Shown here: one piece after another, positions 33,351-41,729 of the stretch
How positions within the stretch are numbered: the stretch's first letter is position 1
Layout of the letters: each line of letters begins with the position of its first letter
Assembly: GCF_900111125.1 (NCBI RefSeq)
Contig: NZ_FOGE01000015.1
Coordinates: 62,001-126,000, forward strand
Source of the DNA: Sphingobium sp. YR768
GTDB lineage: Bacteria; Pseudomonadota; Alphaproteobacteria; Sphingomonadales; Sphingomonadaceae
DNA length: 64,000 nt
Direction of reading: 5' to 3'
Made by a program: the position numbers and the translations under genes
The notes under the pieces: model-generated
Told to the model about the DNA's origin: nothing
Database searches by the model: none
Seen by the model: only the letters and a program-made list of their open reading frames with translations

Positions 33351-34616
33351 TTAATGGAAGTCGACGTCGGCGTCGCGGAGCGAACCCAGATTGGGGCGCG
33401 TGAACAGCTTGCCATGTTCGGCCCAGATCACGATCAGGAAAGATACCGAGCCAAAGACCAGCAACCCGATGGTGAAGGGCAGTGTCGTGCCATCGAATGC
33501 CCGCCCGACCACGCTGCCCAAAGCGCTCGACAGGGCGGTCGTCAGAAAGGCCTGGAAGGACGATGCGACACCAGCCCCCTTGTGGAACGGTTCCATCGAG
33601 ATTGCGCTGAAATTGGACGCGGTGAAGGCGACCGTCATCATCGTCATCGCCTGAAGCGCCATGAAGCTGACCAGCGTCTCATGCCCGGTCAGGATCACCG
33701 CCAGATGGATCGCCGCGATCAGGATGAAGGCGATCAGCGCACTCTGGCTCATCCGCCGGGCACCGAAGCGCGACACCAGCCGACTGTTGATCAGGCTGCC
33801 CAGTCCCATACAGCCGGCGATCGTCGCAAAGCCGATCGGGAAGATTTTCTCCGCATGGAACACATCGAAGAAGATCTGCTGGATCGACAGGATGAAGCCG
33901 ATCAGGCCGCCCATCACCACGCCGCTCGCCAGCATATAGCCGATCGAACTGCGGGTGCGGATGACGGTGCCGATGGTGTGGAGCAGGGCGCCCGGCGTGA
34001 TGCGGATGCGGTTTTCGGGCTTGAGCGTTTCGGGCAGGCGCGTGATCATCCAGCCCAGGATCAGGCTGGCCAGAATCACCAGCACCCAGAAAATCCAGCG
34101 CCATGGCGCGACCCACAGGACCGCTTGTCCAAAGCTGGGCGCCATCACCGGGATCAGCATGAACACCGCGAAGATCAATGACATGACTCGCGCCATGGCG
34201 TCACCCTTGAACTGGTCGCGGACGATGCCGACGGTGATGACGCGGCTTGCCCCGGCAAAGAAACCGGCACTGGCCCGCGCCGCCAGCATCATGAAGAAGC
34301 TTTGCGCACTGGCGCAGGCAATGGTGGACAGGATGAACAGCGCCATCGCGCATCCCAGGACCCGCTTGCGCCCGAACCGGTCGGACAGCACGCCGAACAG
34401 CAGCGATCCGAACCCCAGCCCCAGAAAATAGATGCTGATGATCAATTGCCGGTCGTTGGGATGCGGAATGGCCAGATCACGGCCGATATCCGGCAGCGCC
34501 GGCAGCATGGGATCGATCGACAGGGCGTTCATCGCCATAAGGCAGGCGCACAGCAGCACGAATTCGCGGAAATGGATTTCTCGCGATGGGGCGGCGGTGG
34601 AAGGTGTCTGGGTCAT
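33351..34616 (-). CDS. Bcr/CflA-type MFS drug exporter
   Basis: A 421-residue major facilitator with 12 membrane helices. The family motif A follows helix 2 (GVLSDRFGRKRVLG at about 75-88) and an acidic MNALSIDPMLPALP precedes it in helix 1, typical of Bcr/CflA proton-driven exporters of drugs such as bicyclomycin or chloramphenicol. The range of compounds cannot be told. The ATG at 34616 was preferred to a longer reading with a Cys/Arg-rich leader. Shares a terminator with the convergent permease. Confidence 0.87.
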   Translation of the reverse strand: MTQTPSTAAPSREIHFREFVLLCACLMAMNALSIDPMLPALPDIGRDLAIPHPNDRQLIISIYFLGLGFGSLLFGVLSDRFGRKRVLGCAMALFILSTIACASAQSFFMMLAARASAGFFAGASRVITVGIVRDQFKGDAMARVMSLIFAVFMLIPVMAPSFGQAVLWVAPWRWIFWVLVILASLILGWMITRLPETLKPENRIRITPGALLHTIGTVIRTRSSIGYMLASGVVMGGLIGFILSIQQIFFDVFHAEKIFPIGFATIAGCMGLGSLINSRLVSRFGARRMSQSALIAFILIAAIHLAVILTGHETLVSFMALQAMTMMTVAFTASNFSAISMEPFHKGAGVASSFQAFLTTALSSALGSVVGRAFDGTTLPFTIGLLVFGSVSFLIVIWAEHGKLFTRPNLGSLRDADVDFH

Positions 34617-34834
34617 GCGGGCGGCTATGGGGGCAACAGGCCCCTTGTTCCAGTCTTTATCTGCCACGCAATGCCGTAACGGCACCCGATCATTCCAAGC
34701 AGAGGCCCATTTCTTCCTATGATATCATGGAAAATTTCGCGTTAACCATTTTTTATCGCTTCCCGGTCCAACCTGCTGCTCGTGGAAAAGGGGGTCCAGA
34801 TCCATTGCATTAGGATTGAACAGGGGCAGACATC

Positions 34835-35131
34835 ATGGGTAACAGCATCAAGAGCGCACAATTTCTGATGGAAGCCCGCCTGTCGCGGGCGGCATATGGA
34901 ACGGCGGACGACTGTTTTGACTTGGGCGTCGCTTATAGCTGCGGCGAAGGCGAACTCCCGATCGACCTGATCGAAGCGCATAAATGGTTCAACCTCGCCG
35001 CGCTGCGTGGCAGCGAGCAGGGGCAATCGATGCGCGCCGAAATCGCCGAGGAAATGACGGCCCGCGAAATCGCCGAAGCCCAGCGTCAGGCGCGCGCGGT
35101 GATCGCCTTCACGCAGATGCGGGCCGCCTGA
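34835..35131 (+). CDS. Sel1-repeat protein, 98 aa
   Basis: A short helical protein with one clear Sel1-like repeat: FDLGVAYSCGEG...DLIEAHKWFNLAALRGSEQ. It lacks a signal peptide. The rest is charged helix ending in the Met/Ala-rich tail. Sel1 repeats bind partner proteins. A small single-repeat version such as this may be an adaptor. Its stop at 35131 directly abuts the end of the convergent GNAT-like gene. About 220 bases of spacer precede it and carry an AT-rich patch, perhaps its promoter. Confidence 0.8.
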   Translation: MGNSIKSAQFLMEARLSRAAYGTADDCFDLGVAYSCGEGELPIDLIEAHKWFNLAALRGSEQGQSMRAEIAEEMTAREIAEAQRQARAVIAFTQMRAA

Positions 35132-36265
35132 TCAGTCGCCTTTCCGGAACGGCGTTCGTTCGCTGAGCCATAGCCGATCGCGCTGCACGCCTTCGCGTTC
35201 GGCGGCCAGAAAATCGGCGATCGCCCGGCGAAATCCCGGATTGGGGATATGGTGGGCTGACCAGGTCGGCTCAGGTGCATAGCCGCGTGCCAGCTTGTGG
35301 CCGCCCTGTGCACCGGCCTCGACCTTGTTCAGGCCGCGCGCGATGGCGACGTCGATCGCCTGATAATAGCAAAGTTCGAAATGCAGGTTGGGGACATCTT
35401 CGGTGCAGCCCCAATAGCGACCATAGAGCGTGTCCGCGCCGATCAGGTTGAGCGCGCCCGCGATCGGCTGGCCGTCGCGTAGAGCGAGCATCAGCAAAGC
35501 CTTATCCGCCATGGTTTCGCCCAGGATCGAGAAGAAAGCGCGGGTCAGATAGGGCTGGCCCCATTTGCGCGCGCCGGTATCCTGGTAGAAAGTCCAGAAA
35601 ATATCCCAATGCGCTTCGGTCAGGTCGCTGCCGGTCAGGTGCAGTATCTCCAGCCCTTCGACGGCACGTCGCCTTTCCTTGCGGATGTTCTTGCGCTTTT
35701 CGCTCGACAGGTCGGCCAGAAAATCGTCGAAGCTGCCATAGCCGCGATTGGTCCAGTGGAACTGGCTATCCTCGCGGATCAGCCATCCTGCCGCTTCGAA
35801 TAGCGGCACCTGATCGGCATCGATGAAGGTCGCGTGGGCCGATGACAGCCCGTTGCGCTCGACCAGCATCTCCAGTCCGTCGATCAGTGCGGGCGCCTGT
35901 TCAGGATCGCGCAGCAGCAGGCGCGGGCCGGGCACGGGGGAGAAGGGGGCAGCGATCTGGATCTTGGGATAATAGCGTCCGCCAGCCCGCTCCCATGCGT
36001 CGGCCCAGCTATGGTCGAACACATATTCGCCCTGGCTGTGGCTCTTGCCATAGGCGGGCGCGGCAGCGGCGATGCGGCCGTCCGAGCCGTCGATGACGAG
36101 CGGGATGGGCTGCCAGCCGCTGGCGCCGCCCACGCTGCCCGATCGTTCCAGCGCGACGAGGAAATCCCATGACACGAAGGGGTTGGCATCCCCCGCGCAG
36201 GCATCCCACTCCGCACGGTCGAAATCCGCCACGCCTGACGCGATGCGTGCCGTGACGTCAGCCAT
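35132..36265 (-). CDS. GNAT-like COG3146 (DUF482) protein
   Basis: A 377-residue protein of the DUF482/COG3146 family, a GNAT-fold acyltransferase group related to FemAB-like peptidyltransferases. Conserved motifs: ANPFVSWDFLVALERSGSV near the N-terminus, YVFDHSWADAWERAG, SEKRKNIRKERRRA (basic centre), FYQDTGARKWGQPYLTR, and EAGAQGGHKLARGY with the His typical of the family. Natural substrate unknown. ATG 36265 overlaps the GDPD gene by 8 bases. Last gene of a five-gene operon. Confidence 0.87.
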   Translation of the reverse strand: MADVTARIASGVADFDRAEWDACAGDANPFVSWDFLVALERSGSVGGASGWQPIPLVIDGSDGRIAAAAPAYGKSHSQGEYVFDHSWADAWERAGGRYYPKIQIAAPFSPVPGPRLLLRDPEQAPALIDGLEMLVERNGLSSAHATFIDADQVPLFEAAGWLIREDSQFHWTNRGYGSFDDFLADLSSEKRKNIRKERRRAVEGLEILHLTGSDLTEAHWDIFWTFYQDTGARKWGQPYLTRAFFSILGETMADKALLMLALRDGQPIAGALNLIGADTLYGRYWGCTEDVPNLHFELCYYQAIDVAIARGLNKVEAGAQGGHKLARGYAPEPTWSAHHIPNPGFRRAIADFLAAEREGVQRDRLWLSERTPFRKGD

Positions 36266-36989
36266 GCGCGATCTCGAAGATGATCTGGTCGGCATGGACC
36301 GCTGCACGATGGCGGTCGCTGTCGCTGCGCACCGTCCATGTCAGCACGGGCAGACCCCTTGCGCGGGCGCGGCGGGACAGGGCGGAGGGCAGGTCGCGAA
36401 TGTCACAGGCGATAAAATCGGGTTTCGCGAGCCAAAGCGCAAGGGTGCGTTCGATCCGGCCGCGCAGCCAGCCCTTGCCCTGTTGCGTCACGACCAGTCC
36501 GCGTATCTGATCGGGGCGATGGCGCGCAAACCAGCGCATCGCCCGGGGGTTGAAGGACATGACCGCCACGGGCGCATCGGGCCAGGATGCGAGGTCATGC
36601 GCCACCGCCCGGCAAATCGGGGCGATGTCCCGGTCATCCGACTTGATTTCGACCAGCAAGGGAGTCTGTCCGCCGCAGCGGGCTAGCAATGTGGAGAGGC
36701 GCGGGATCATGCCGCCATCGGGCAGCGCTAGGCAATCCAGCGTGGCGCCATCCAGATCGGCCAGCTTGTCGTCCCGGCTGGCCAAGCGACCCAGCCGGGC
36801 GTCGTGAAACACGAAGGCGGCGCCATCCCGGCTTGGCCGGACATCGCATTCGATGCCGTAATGGCCAGCGATGGCGGCTTCGAAGGCCGCCATCCCGTTT
36901 TCGCTGATCCAGCCCCCATGCAGGCCCCTATGGGCGAAGGGGCGGGCGGTCAGCCAGTCGGTCGGGCGATCAGGCCGCCGGGCGGACAA
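36258..36989 (-). CDS. ugpQ: Glycerophosphodiester phosphodiesterase
   Basis: A 243-residue TIM-barrel enzyme that splits glycerophosphodiesters to glycerol-3-phosphate and an alcohol. Catalytic motifs: AHRGLHG near residue 19, ENGMAAFEAA, IECDVRPSRDG, and VFHDARLGR. The Glu/Asp metal pair is seen in IECD and LLVEIKSDD. I chose a TTG start at 36989 (reading MSARRPDRPTDWL) because no ATG or GTG stands near. It lies inside the end of the RidA gene. CTG 36953 is the alternative. Coupled to neighbours. Confidence 0.85.
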   Translation of the reverse strand: MSARRPDRPTDWLTARPFAHRGLHGGWISENGMAAFEAAIAGHYGIECDVRPSRDGAAFVFHDARLGRLASRDDKLADLDGATLDCLALPDGGMIPRLSTLLARCGGQTPLLVEIKSDDRDIAPICRAVAHDLASWPDAPVAVMSFNPRAMRWFARHRPDQIRGLVVTQQGKGWLRGRIERTLALWLAKPDFIACDIRDLPSALSRRARARGLPVLTWTVRSDSDRHRAAVHADQIIFEIAHG

Positions 36990-37434
36990 GGACGACCGCG
37001 TCGATTTCGACCACCGCACCCAGCGGCAAGACGGGCACGCCCACGGCGCTGCGCGCATGCTTGCCCGCTTCGCCGAAAATCTCGACCATCAGTTCGGATG
37101 CGCCATTGGCGACCTTGGGCTGGTCGGTGAAGGTCGGCGCGCTGGAAATGAAGGCGCCCAGCTTCACGATCCGCTCGACCCGGTCGAGGTCGCCCAGCGC
37201 CGCCTTCATCTGCGCGATCAGGTTGAGGCCGCAGACGCGCGCAGCGGCGACGCCATAGTCCAGGTCGCGATCTTCCCCCAGTCGGCCGGTCATCAGGCCA
37301 TCGGGCGCCAGGGCGATCTGGCCGCTGATATGCAGCAGGCCATTGGCCTCCACCGTGGGCACATAGGCGGCGACCGGTGCGGCGGCCTGGGGCAGGGTGA
37401 TGCCGAGTTCGGCAATACGGGCTTCGATGCTCAT
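36970..37434 (-). CDS. RidA family (YjgF/YER057c/UK114) protein
   Basis: A 154-residue RidA-type protein that forms trimers and deaminates reactive enamine/imine intermediates from pyridoxal enzymes. It shows LLHISGQIALAPDG near residue 34, GRLGEDRDLDYGVAAAR, and a C-terminal RSAVGVPVLPLGAVVEIDAV with the substrate Arg and Glu. It is of the longer (about 150 aa) RidA subgroup. The ATG overlaps the HAD gene stop (ATGA). Stop inside the next gene's start. Confidence 0.9.
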   Translation of the reverse strand: MSIEARIAELGITLPQAAAPVAAYVPTVEANGLLHISGQIALAPDGLMTGRLGEDRDLDYGVAAARVCGLNLIAQMKAALGDLDRVERIVKLGAFISSAPTFTDQPKVANGASELMVEIFGEAGKHARSAVGVPVLPLGAVVEIDAVVLVRPAA

Positions 37435-38087
37435 GCGATAACTCCATCGGATAAAGGTGATTCGATCGGGGCCGGGCCTTGCGCCAGTCGCTCCATGATC
37501 CAGTGTTCGGCGGTGGCCCAATCGTCGATCCGGGCATGGGCATAGGGCGCGGTCGGCACATAGGCGGCGATTTCGGGTTCGCCCACCAGATGCAGCCGCC
37601 AGACGCCCGGCGCATGGGTGGCGACCGAATGATGATGTTCGGCCAGATCGTCGATGAACAAGGCGACGCTGGGCTGCCGCTCCGCGACGATCGCCGCGAG
37701 AGGCCGACCCTTGCCGCCCTGGTTCCAGTGGACCGGCAGGGTAAGGCCATGGGCTGCGAGTTGCTGCGCCCGTGCCGCCTGATGCCGCTCGGTAATGTTG
37801 GTCAGCACTTCGATATCGGCGATCACGGACAGGCGCAGCAAGGCTTCGACCGCATTTGCGATCGGAGTCTGGCGGTGCATTTCCGTTTCGAAAAAGCCCA
37901 GCAGCAATTCCCAGACATGCTGCCGCTCCAGCGGCTCGCCGCTATCCTTGTGCCGCAGCGCCTCGGCAAAACCCCGCTCGCGCATGTCGAAATGCACGCC
38001 ATGGGTTTCGTCCAGCCATTCCCGGAACGGCACGACCATGTGCAACAGCACTTCGTCGCAGTCGGTGATGATCAGGGGACGGGTCAT
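37431..38087 (-). CDS. HAD-superfamily hydrolase
   Basis: A 218-residue haloacid-dehalogenase-like protein. Motif I is TDCDEVLLHM (nucleophile D8, acid D10 as DxD), motif II is EVLTNITE, the Lys of motif III is probably in QGGKGRPLAAI, and motif IV is FIDDLAEHH. The cap is small. Substrate unknown. ATG overlaps DUF3572 stop and its own stop overlaps the RidA ATG, fixing it inside the operon. Confidence 0.82.
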   Translation of the reverse strand: MTRPLIITDCDEVLLHMVVPFREWLDETHGVHFDMRERGFAEALRHKDSGEPLERQHVWELLLGFFETEMHRQTPIANAVEALLRLSVIADIEVLTNITERHQAARAQQLAAHGLTLPVHWNQGGKGRPLAAIVAERQPSVALFIDDLAEHHHSVATHAPGVWRLHLVGEPEIAAYVPTAPYAHARIDDWATAEHWIMERLAQGPAPIESPLSDGVIA

Positions 38088-38383
38088 GCGTTCAATCTCT
38101 GCTGCGCTGCGATCAGGGCGGCGGGGGTGGCGTCGATCGCTTCGGCGCAGGCGATCAGGTCGGGCTCATGGTCGGACAGGAAGGTGAGGACCGCGCCCAA
38201 TATGGCGGGATTGTCGATCCCCGCGCGCAGGGCGTCGACATCAAGGCCGGTCAGCGCCAGCAACCGATCGGCACGGCCACTGTCGCCCAGCGTCCAGCCC
38301 AGCGCCATCAGCGCCAGCGTTGCCGCCTCTTCCGCGCTATCCTGTCGGCTATCCGGCTTGCCATTCTCGGCTGTGGGTCGCAT
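38084..38383 (-). CDS. DUF3572 family protein
   Basis: A 99-residue protein of the DUF3572 family, found widely in alphaproteobacteria. It has AEEAATLALMALGWTLGD at about 18-35, RADRLLALTGLDVDALR, and a helical ending PAALIAAQQRLNA. Homologues often lie beside divK, as here (67 bases, divergent). ATG 38383 gives the family-like length. ATG 38431 would add 16 residues. First gene of the HAD-RidA-GDPD-GNAT operon. No function is known. Confidence 0.82.
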   Translation of the reverse strand: MRPTAENGKPDSRQDSAEEAATLALMALGWTLGDSGRADRLLALTGLDVDALRAGIDNPAILGAVLTFLSDHEPDLIACAEAIDATPAALIAAQQRLNA

Positions 38384-38450
38384 GATGGCCTTTCGGGGCG
38401 GGGCGGCTGACGGGTGCGCTCCAATAGGCATTTCGGAACGCGGGTGACTG

Positions 38451-38813
38451 GTGGCAAAGCGCGTGCTCGTTGTCGAGGACAACGAACTCAATCTCAAACT
38501 TTTTTGCGACCTGCTGCGCGCGCACGGGCATGAAGTGCTTCCGCTGCGCGACGGGCGCGACGTATTGGCGCAAGCGCAGGCGTTCCTGCCCGATCTTGTC
38601 ATCACCGACATCCATCTGCCTCATGTCAGCGGGCTGGACCTGATCATTTCGCTGAAGGCCGACGACCGGCTGTCCGCCGTCCCGATCATGGCGGTCACGG
38701 CCTATGCGGGGCAGGGCGATGAGGAACGGATTCGCACGGCGGGGGCGCAAGCCTATGTGTCCAAGCCGATTTCCGTGCTGCGCTTCGTGGAGCAGGTGAA
38801 CGCCCTGTTGTAA
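38451..38813 (+). CDS. divK: DivK-like single-domain response regulator
   Basis: A 120-residue receiver with no output domain. E9/D10, phospho-acceptor D53 in ITDIHLPHVSG, T83, and K105 in VSKPIS are all in place. It starts KRVLVVEDNELNLKLFCDLL, typical of DivK, the cell-cycle regulator that connects PleC/DivJ to DivL-CckA. The start codon is GTG at 38451 without a strong ribosome site. In Caulobacter pleD follows divK. Here it does not, and a divergent DUF3572 gene stands in front as in many relatives. Confidence 0.85.
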   Translation: MAKRVLVVEDNELNLKLFCDLLRAHGHEVLPLRDGRDVLAQAQAFLPDLVITDIHLPHVSGLDLIISLKADDRLSAVPIMAVTAYAGQGDEERIRTAGAQAYVSKPISVLRFVEQVNALL

Positions 38814-38838
38814 CGATCGGGCAAAGCGCTTCACAATA

Positions 38839-38856
38839 TCGTCATCCAGCTTTCAT
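38839..38856 (+). promoter_or_regulatory. Candidate Pho box before phoX
   Basis: TCGTCAT-CCAG-CTTTCAT has two PhoB-type 7-mers (consensus CTGTCAT) with the proper 11-base period, 107 bases before the phoX ATG. Matches are 5 and 6 of 7. Confidence 0.5.
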
Positions 38857-38962
38857 CACGCCTACATCGACCCGCCCTTTTCGCGTCATCCCCGTCTGTC
38901 ACCCCCCGCAACGCAGGGGCGCGGCGCATTGCCGACAGCCTGAACGCACAGGGGTAATATTC

Positions 38963-40825
38963 ATGTCTCATCTGACCGACGAGGCGCGCGCGGCCTATCG
39001 CGACGCGCAGCCGACCATTGATATGGGCGACAACAGCCTGGAATCGATCGTCGCGGCCAATCCGGCCCGCCGCACCATCCTGAAGAACGGCCTGCTCGGC
39101 CTGTCGATCCTGCCGATGCTGGGCGCGCTGGCCGCCTGCGACGATGACGATGATTCGAGCAGCCCGACGCCAACCCCCACGCCTACGCCGACCCCGACGC
39201 CCAGCTATGGCATCGCCTTCACGCCGGTCGCCGCCAACATGAACGATACGGTGACGGTGCCCAACGGCTATACCGTCGACATCCTGCTGAAGGCGGGCGA
39301 TTCGATCGAAACCGGCGCCGCCTATTCGGGCAGCTATCCGACCCCGGCCGACGCCGAAAAGTGGGCCGGCGGCAATCATGACGGCATGGAATATTTCGAA
39401 CTGTCGGGCACTAACGCCAATAGTGGCGGCTTGCTGGCGCTGAACTTCGAATATCCCGACTTCAACATCCTGATGGCGGGCGGCTATGACGCCGCGACCG
39501 CGACCGCCGACCAGAAGGCGCTGGCCCTGTCGGCCGTCGGCATCGGCGTGGTGGAAATCGCCAAGGCTTCCGACGGCAAATGGTCGGTCAAGTCGGGCTC
39601 TAAATATAATAAGCGCTACACAGGCAACAGCAGCTACAAGGCGACCGGTCCTGCCGCTGGTCTGCTGTCCGGCACGATCAAGGGCATGCTCAACAATTGC
39701 TCGTCGGGCCGCACCCCCTGGGGCACCTATCTGACCTGCGAGGAATCGACCGACAATTATCTCGATCCGACGCAGCCGGAGGAAAATTACGGCTGGGTGG
39801 TCGAAATCGATCCCTATCAGGAACTGGATGCGCCGACCAAGCGCACCGCGCTCGGCCGTTTCGACCATGAAAATGTCGCCCACATGGTCGACAGCAACAG
39901 CCGTGTCGCCTTCTATATGGGTCATGACGGCACGCCGGGCTGCATCTACAAGTTCGTCTGTGATCGCGCCTTCAACGCGAGCAATCGCGCCAACAACCGC
40001 GACATGCTCGACCATGGCACGCTCTATGTCGCCCGTTTCAATGCGGACGGCACGGGCGAATGGCGCGCGCTGGTTCAGGGGCAGAACGGCCTGACCGCTG
40101 GCGCGTCCGACCCCGGCAACACCAGCCAGAGCGCGACGCCGATCACCCCGACGACGGTCGACTTCAACAATCAGGCCGATGTCATGATCAACACCATCTC
40201 GGCGGCGCGTGTCGCCGGTGGTACGGTGATGGATCGCCCGGAATGGATCACGGTTGCGCCCGACAACAGCGCCATCTTCGTGACGCTGACCAACAATAGC
40301 AGCCGCCGTTCGACCGACGCCGCCAATCCGCGCACCGTCAACCGCCACGGGCATATCGTGAAGTTCAAGGAAACCGGCAACTCGCCGCTGGCCATGACCT
40401 TCACCTGGGAAATCTTCCTGCTGGCGGGCGATCCGTCGCTGGCCGGTTTCGGCGACAAGCTGGAAGGCAATATCAACGGCGACACCTTCTCCAGCCCCGA
40501 CGGCATCCGCATCGATCCGCAGGGCCGTCTGTGGGTCCAGACCGATCATTCGGTGCCGGGCAATTCGGGTGATTCGTCGCGCACGATCGAACAGGTGTTC
40601 GGCCAGAATGCGATGTTCTACATCGACCAGTCGACCAAAAAGTCGATGCGCTTCCTGGTGGGGCCTGAAGGGTGCGAGATCACCGGCATCGCCTATACGC
40701 CGGACCTGACCAACTTTTTCATCAACATCCAGCACCCGACCGGCGAATGGCCGGTGTCGGGTCAGGAACCGCGTTCCTCGACCATCGTCGTGCGCCGTAC
40801 CGACGCCAAGCCGGTCGGCAACTAA
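38963..40825 (+). CDS. phoX: PhoX-family alkaline phosphatase, Tat lipoprotein
   Basis: A 620-residue phosphatase of the PhoX (DUF839) family, Fe/Ca-dependent. Arg36-Arg37 begin a Tat signal (RRTILKNGLLGLSILPMLGALAAC) ending in a lipobox LAAC with C59, so the enzyme is predicted to be both Tat-exported and lipid-anchored. A DDDDD stretch and a Thr-Pro linker follow. The core shows GNHDGMEYFEL, TCEESTDNY with the metal Cys, GRFDHENVAH, and HGHIVKFKE. It frees phosphate from monoesters in the periplasm or at the surface. A Pho box candidate upstream agrees with phosphate-starvation control. Confidence 0.9.
   Translation: MSHLTDEARAAYRDAQPTIDMGDNSLESIVAANPARRTILKNGLLGLSILPMLGALAACDDDDDSSSPTPTPTPTPTPTPSYGIAFTPVAANMNDTVTVPNGYTVDILLKAGDSIETGAAYSGSYPTPADAEKWAGGNHDGMEYFELSGTNANSGGLLALNFEYPDFNILMAGGYDAATATADQKALALSAVGIGVVEIAKASDGKWSVKSGSKYNKRYTGNSSYKATGPAAGLLSGTIKGMLNNCSSGRTPWGTYLTCEESTDNYLDPTQPEENYGWVVEIDPYQELDAPTKRTALGRFDHENVAHMVDSNSRVAFYMGHDGTPGCIYKFVCDRAFNASNRANNRDMLDHGTLYVARFNADGTGEWRALVQGQNGLTAGASDPGNTSQSATPITPTTVDFNNQADVMINTISAARVAGGTVMDRPEWITVAPDNSAIFVTLTNNSSRRSTDAANPRTVNRHGHIVKFKETGNSPLAMTFTWEIFLLAGDPSLAGFGDKLEGNINGDTFSSPDGIRIDPQGRLWVQTDHSVPGNSGDSSRTIEQVFGQNAMFYIDQSTKKSMRFLVGPEGCEITGIAYTPDLTNFFINIQHPTGEWPVSGQEPRSSTIVVRRTDAKPVGN
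39164..39202 (+). repeat. Thr-Pro repeat linker in phoX
   Basis: Thirteen codons alternate Pro and Thr (P68 to P80) using near-identical ACG/ACC CCC/CCG hexamers, so the DNA is an imperfect hexanucleotide array. It forms a stiff tether between the lipid anchor and the enzyme. Length variation among strains would be expected. Confidence 0.75.
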
Positions 40826-40836
40826 TATCGGAAAAG

Positions 40837-40866
40837 GCCCCTGTCCTTTGAGGGCAGGGGTTTATT
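40837..40866 (+). terminator. phoX terminator
   Basis: CCCCTGTCC pairs with GGGCAGGGG (one G-U pair) around a short TTTGA loop, followed by TTTATT. It lies 14 bases after the phoX stop. Confidence 0.75.
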
Positions 40867-40896
40867 GGGGGCGTTCCGGCAGGAGCGCCCCCTTTT
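40867..40896 (+). terminator. Second stem-loop behind phoX
   Basis: GGGGGCG pairs with CGCCCCC, followed by TTTT. It comes directly after the first terminator, giving a tandem pair. Confidence 0.65.
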
Positions 40897-40934
40897 CCGT
40901 ATCCGGCTGGCACCCGGCATGTCCGGCCAACAGC

Positions 40935-40966
40935 AAAAGGCCCGCTCCCTTGCAGGGACGGGCCTT
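40935..40966 (-). terminator. rpmG terminator
   Basis: On the minus strand AAAGGCCCGTCCCT and AGGGAGCGGGCCTTTT form a long stem around TGCA, with a T-run. A smaller GCGGGC/GCCCGC hairpin at 41001-41017 lies closer to the stop. Confidence 0.75.
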
Positions 40967-41023
40967 TGTCCGTTCCGAAAAAGCCGGAAAGATCAGGCGC
41001 GCGGGCGAAAGGCCCGCAGCGGC

Positions 41024-41191
41024 TTACTTGATCTTGGCTTCCTTGAATTCGACATGCTTGCGCACGACCGGGTCATACTTGCTGAAGCTCAGCTTTTCGG
41101 TCTTGGTGCGCGGATTCTTCTTGGTGACGTAGAAAAAGCCAGTGTCAGCCGTGCTGACGAGGCGGATCTTGACAGTTGCTGGCTTGGCCAT
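41024..41191 (-). CDS. rpmG: 50S ribosomal protein L33
   Basis: A 55-residue ribosomal protein beginning [20 protein letters not shown] and ending [10 protein letters not shown]. It is the Cys-free form of L33 (no CxxC pair), the usual zinc-independent paralogue in many proteobacteria. ATG at 41191. It is monocistronic, with terminators on either side. It is shorter than the 60-residue cut used for most ORF calling, yet unmistakable. Confidence 0.95.
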   Translation of the reverse strand: MAKPATVKIRLVSTADTGFFYVTKKNPRTKTEKLSFSKYDPVVRKHVEFKEAKIK

Positions 41192-41392
41192 GGCCTTATT
41201 CCCTGGTCGTAAAGAGCGTAAAAAATAAAGCGGCTCGCCAATGGTGAGTGGCGGACCGCCCGTTTCAGCGGTCGCCCATGGGCCAGATTCGGCCCTCTGT
41301 CAAGGCTGCGACGATTGGCCCTTCAGGCTTTACGCGCCTTTAACCCGGGTAAGGCTATGAAGAAACGGGGCGAAACGAAGGGAGTGCATCCC

Positions 41393-41716
41393 ATGCGACA
41401 TGATCCGATGCTGGCGATTTTAACGGACCTGATGCGCCGGGTCGATGGGCTGGCGGGGCAGCGGGGCCATTTTTCGGTTGCTCGCTTGCAGGATGAGGTC
41501 GACCAGATTCGCCACATCGCCCGTGCCTTTGGTCTGGACGCGGTGGAGGGGCTGGCCGCCACATTGGGGTCGGCCACCTCGCTCCATGGTCTGGGGCCGG
41601 TGGTGCTCTCCTATCTCGACCTGATGCGCGATGCGATTGCCGAGGATATGCCGGTGGTCGATATCGTGCCGATCATTCCGCCGACCATCGCCACCGTCAC
41701 AGCCTTGCGCGCCTGA
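41393..41716 (+). CDS. Conserved hypothetical protein, 107 aa
   Basis: A helical soluble protein starting MRHDPMLAILTDLMRRVDGL, with GGGAG before its ATG. The sequence has amphipathic helices (HFSVARLQDEVDQIRHIARAF, LSYLDLMRDAIAED) and a hydrophobic end (VVDIVPIIPPTIATVTALRA). No family recognised. It lies 13 bases before the UPF0016 gene and probably shares its transcript. An ATG at 41357 would add 12 residues. Confidence 0.7.
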   Translation: MRHDPMLAILTDLMRRVDGLAGQRGHFSVARLQDEVDQIRHIARAFGLDAVEGLAATLGSATSLHGLGPVVLSYLDLMRDAIAEDMPVVDIVPIIPPTIATVTALRA

Positions 41717-41729
41717 GCCCGGCTGGCCG

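Noticed and set aside
38831-40735. 634-residue frame opposite phoX
   Set aside because: No known motif; phoX has full catalytic motifs and a signal.
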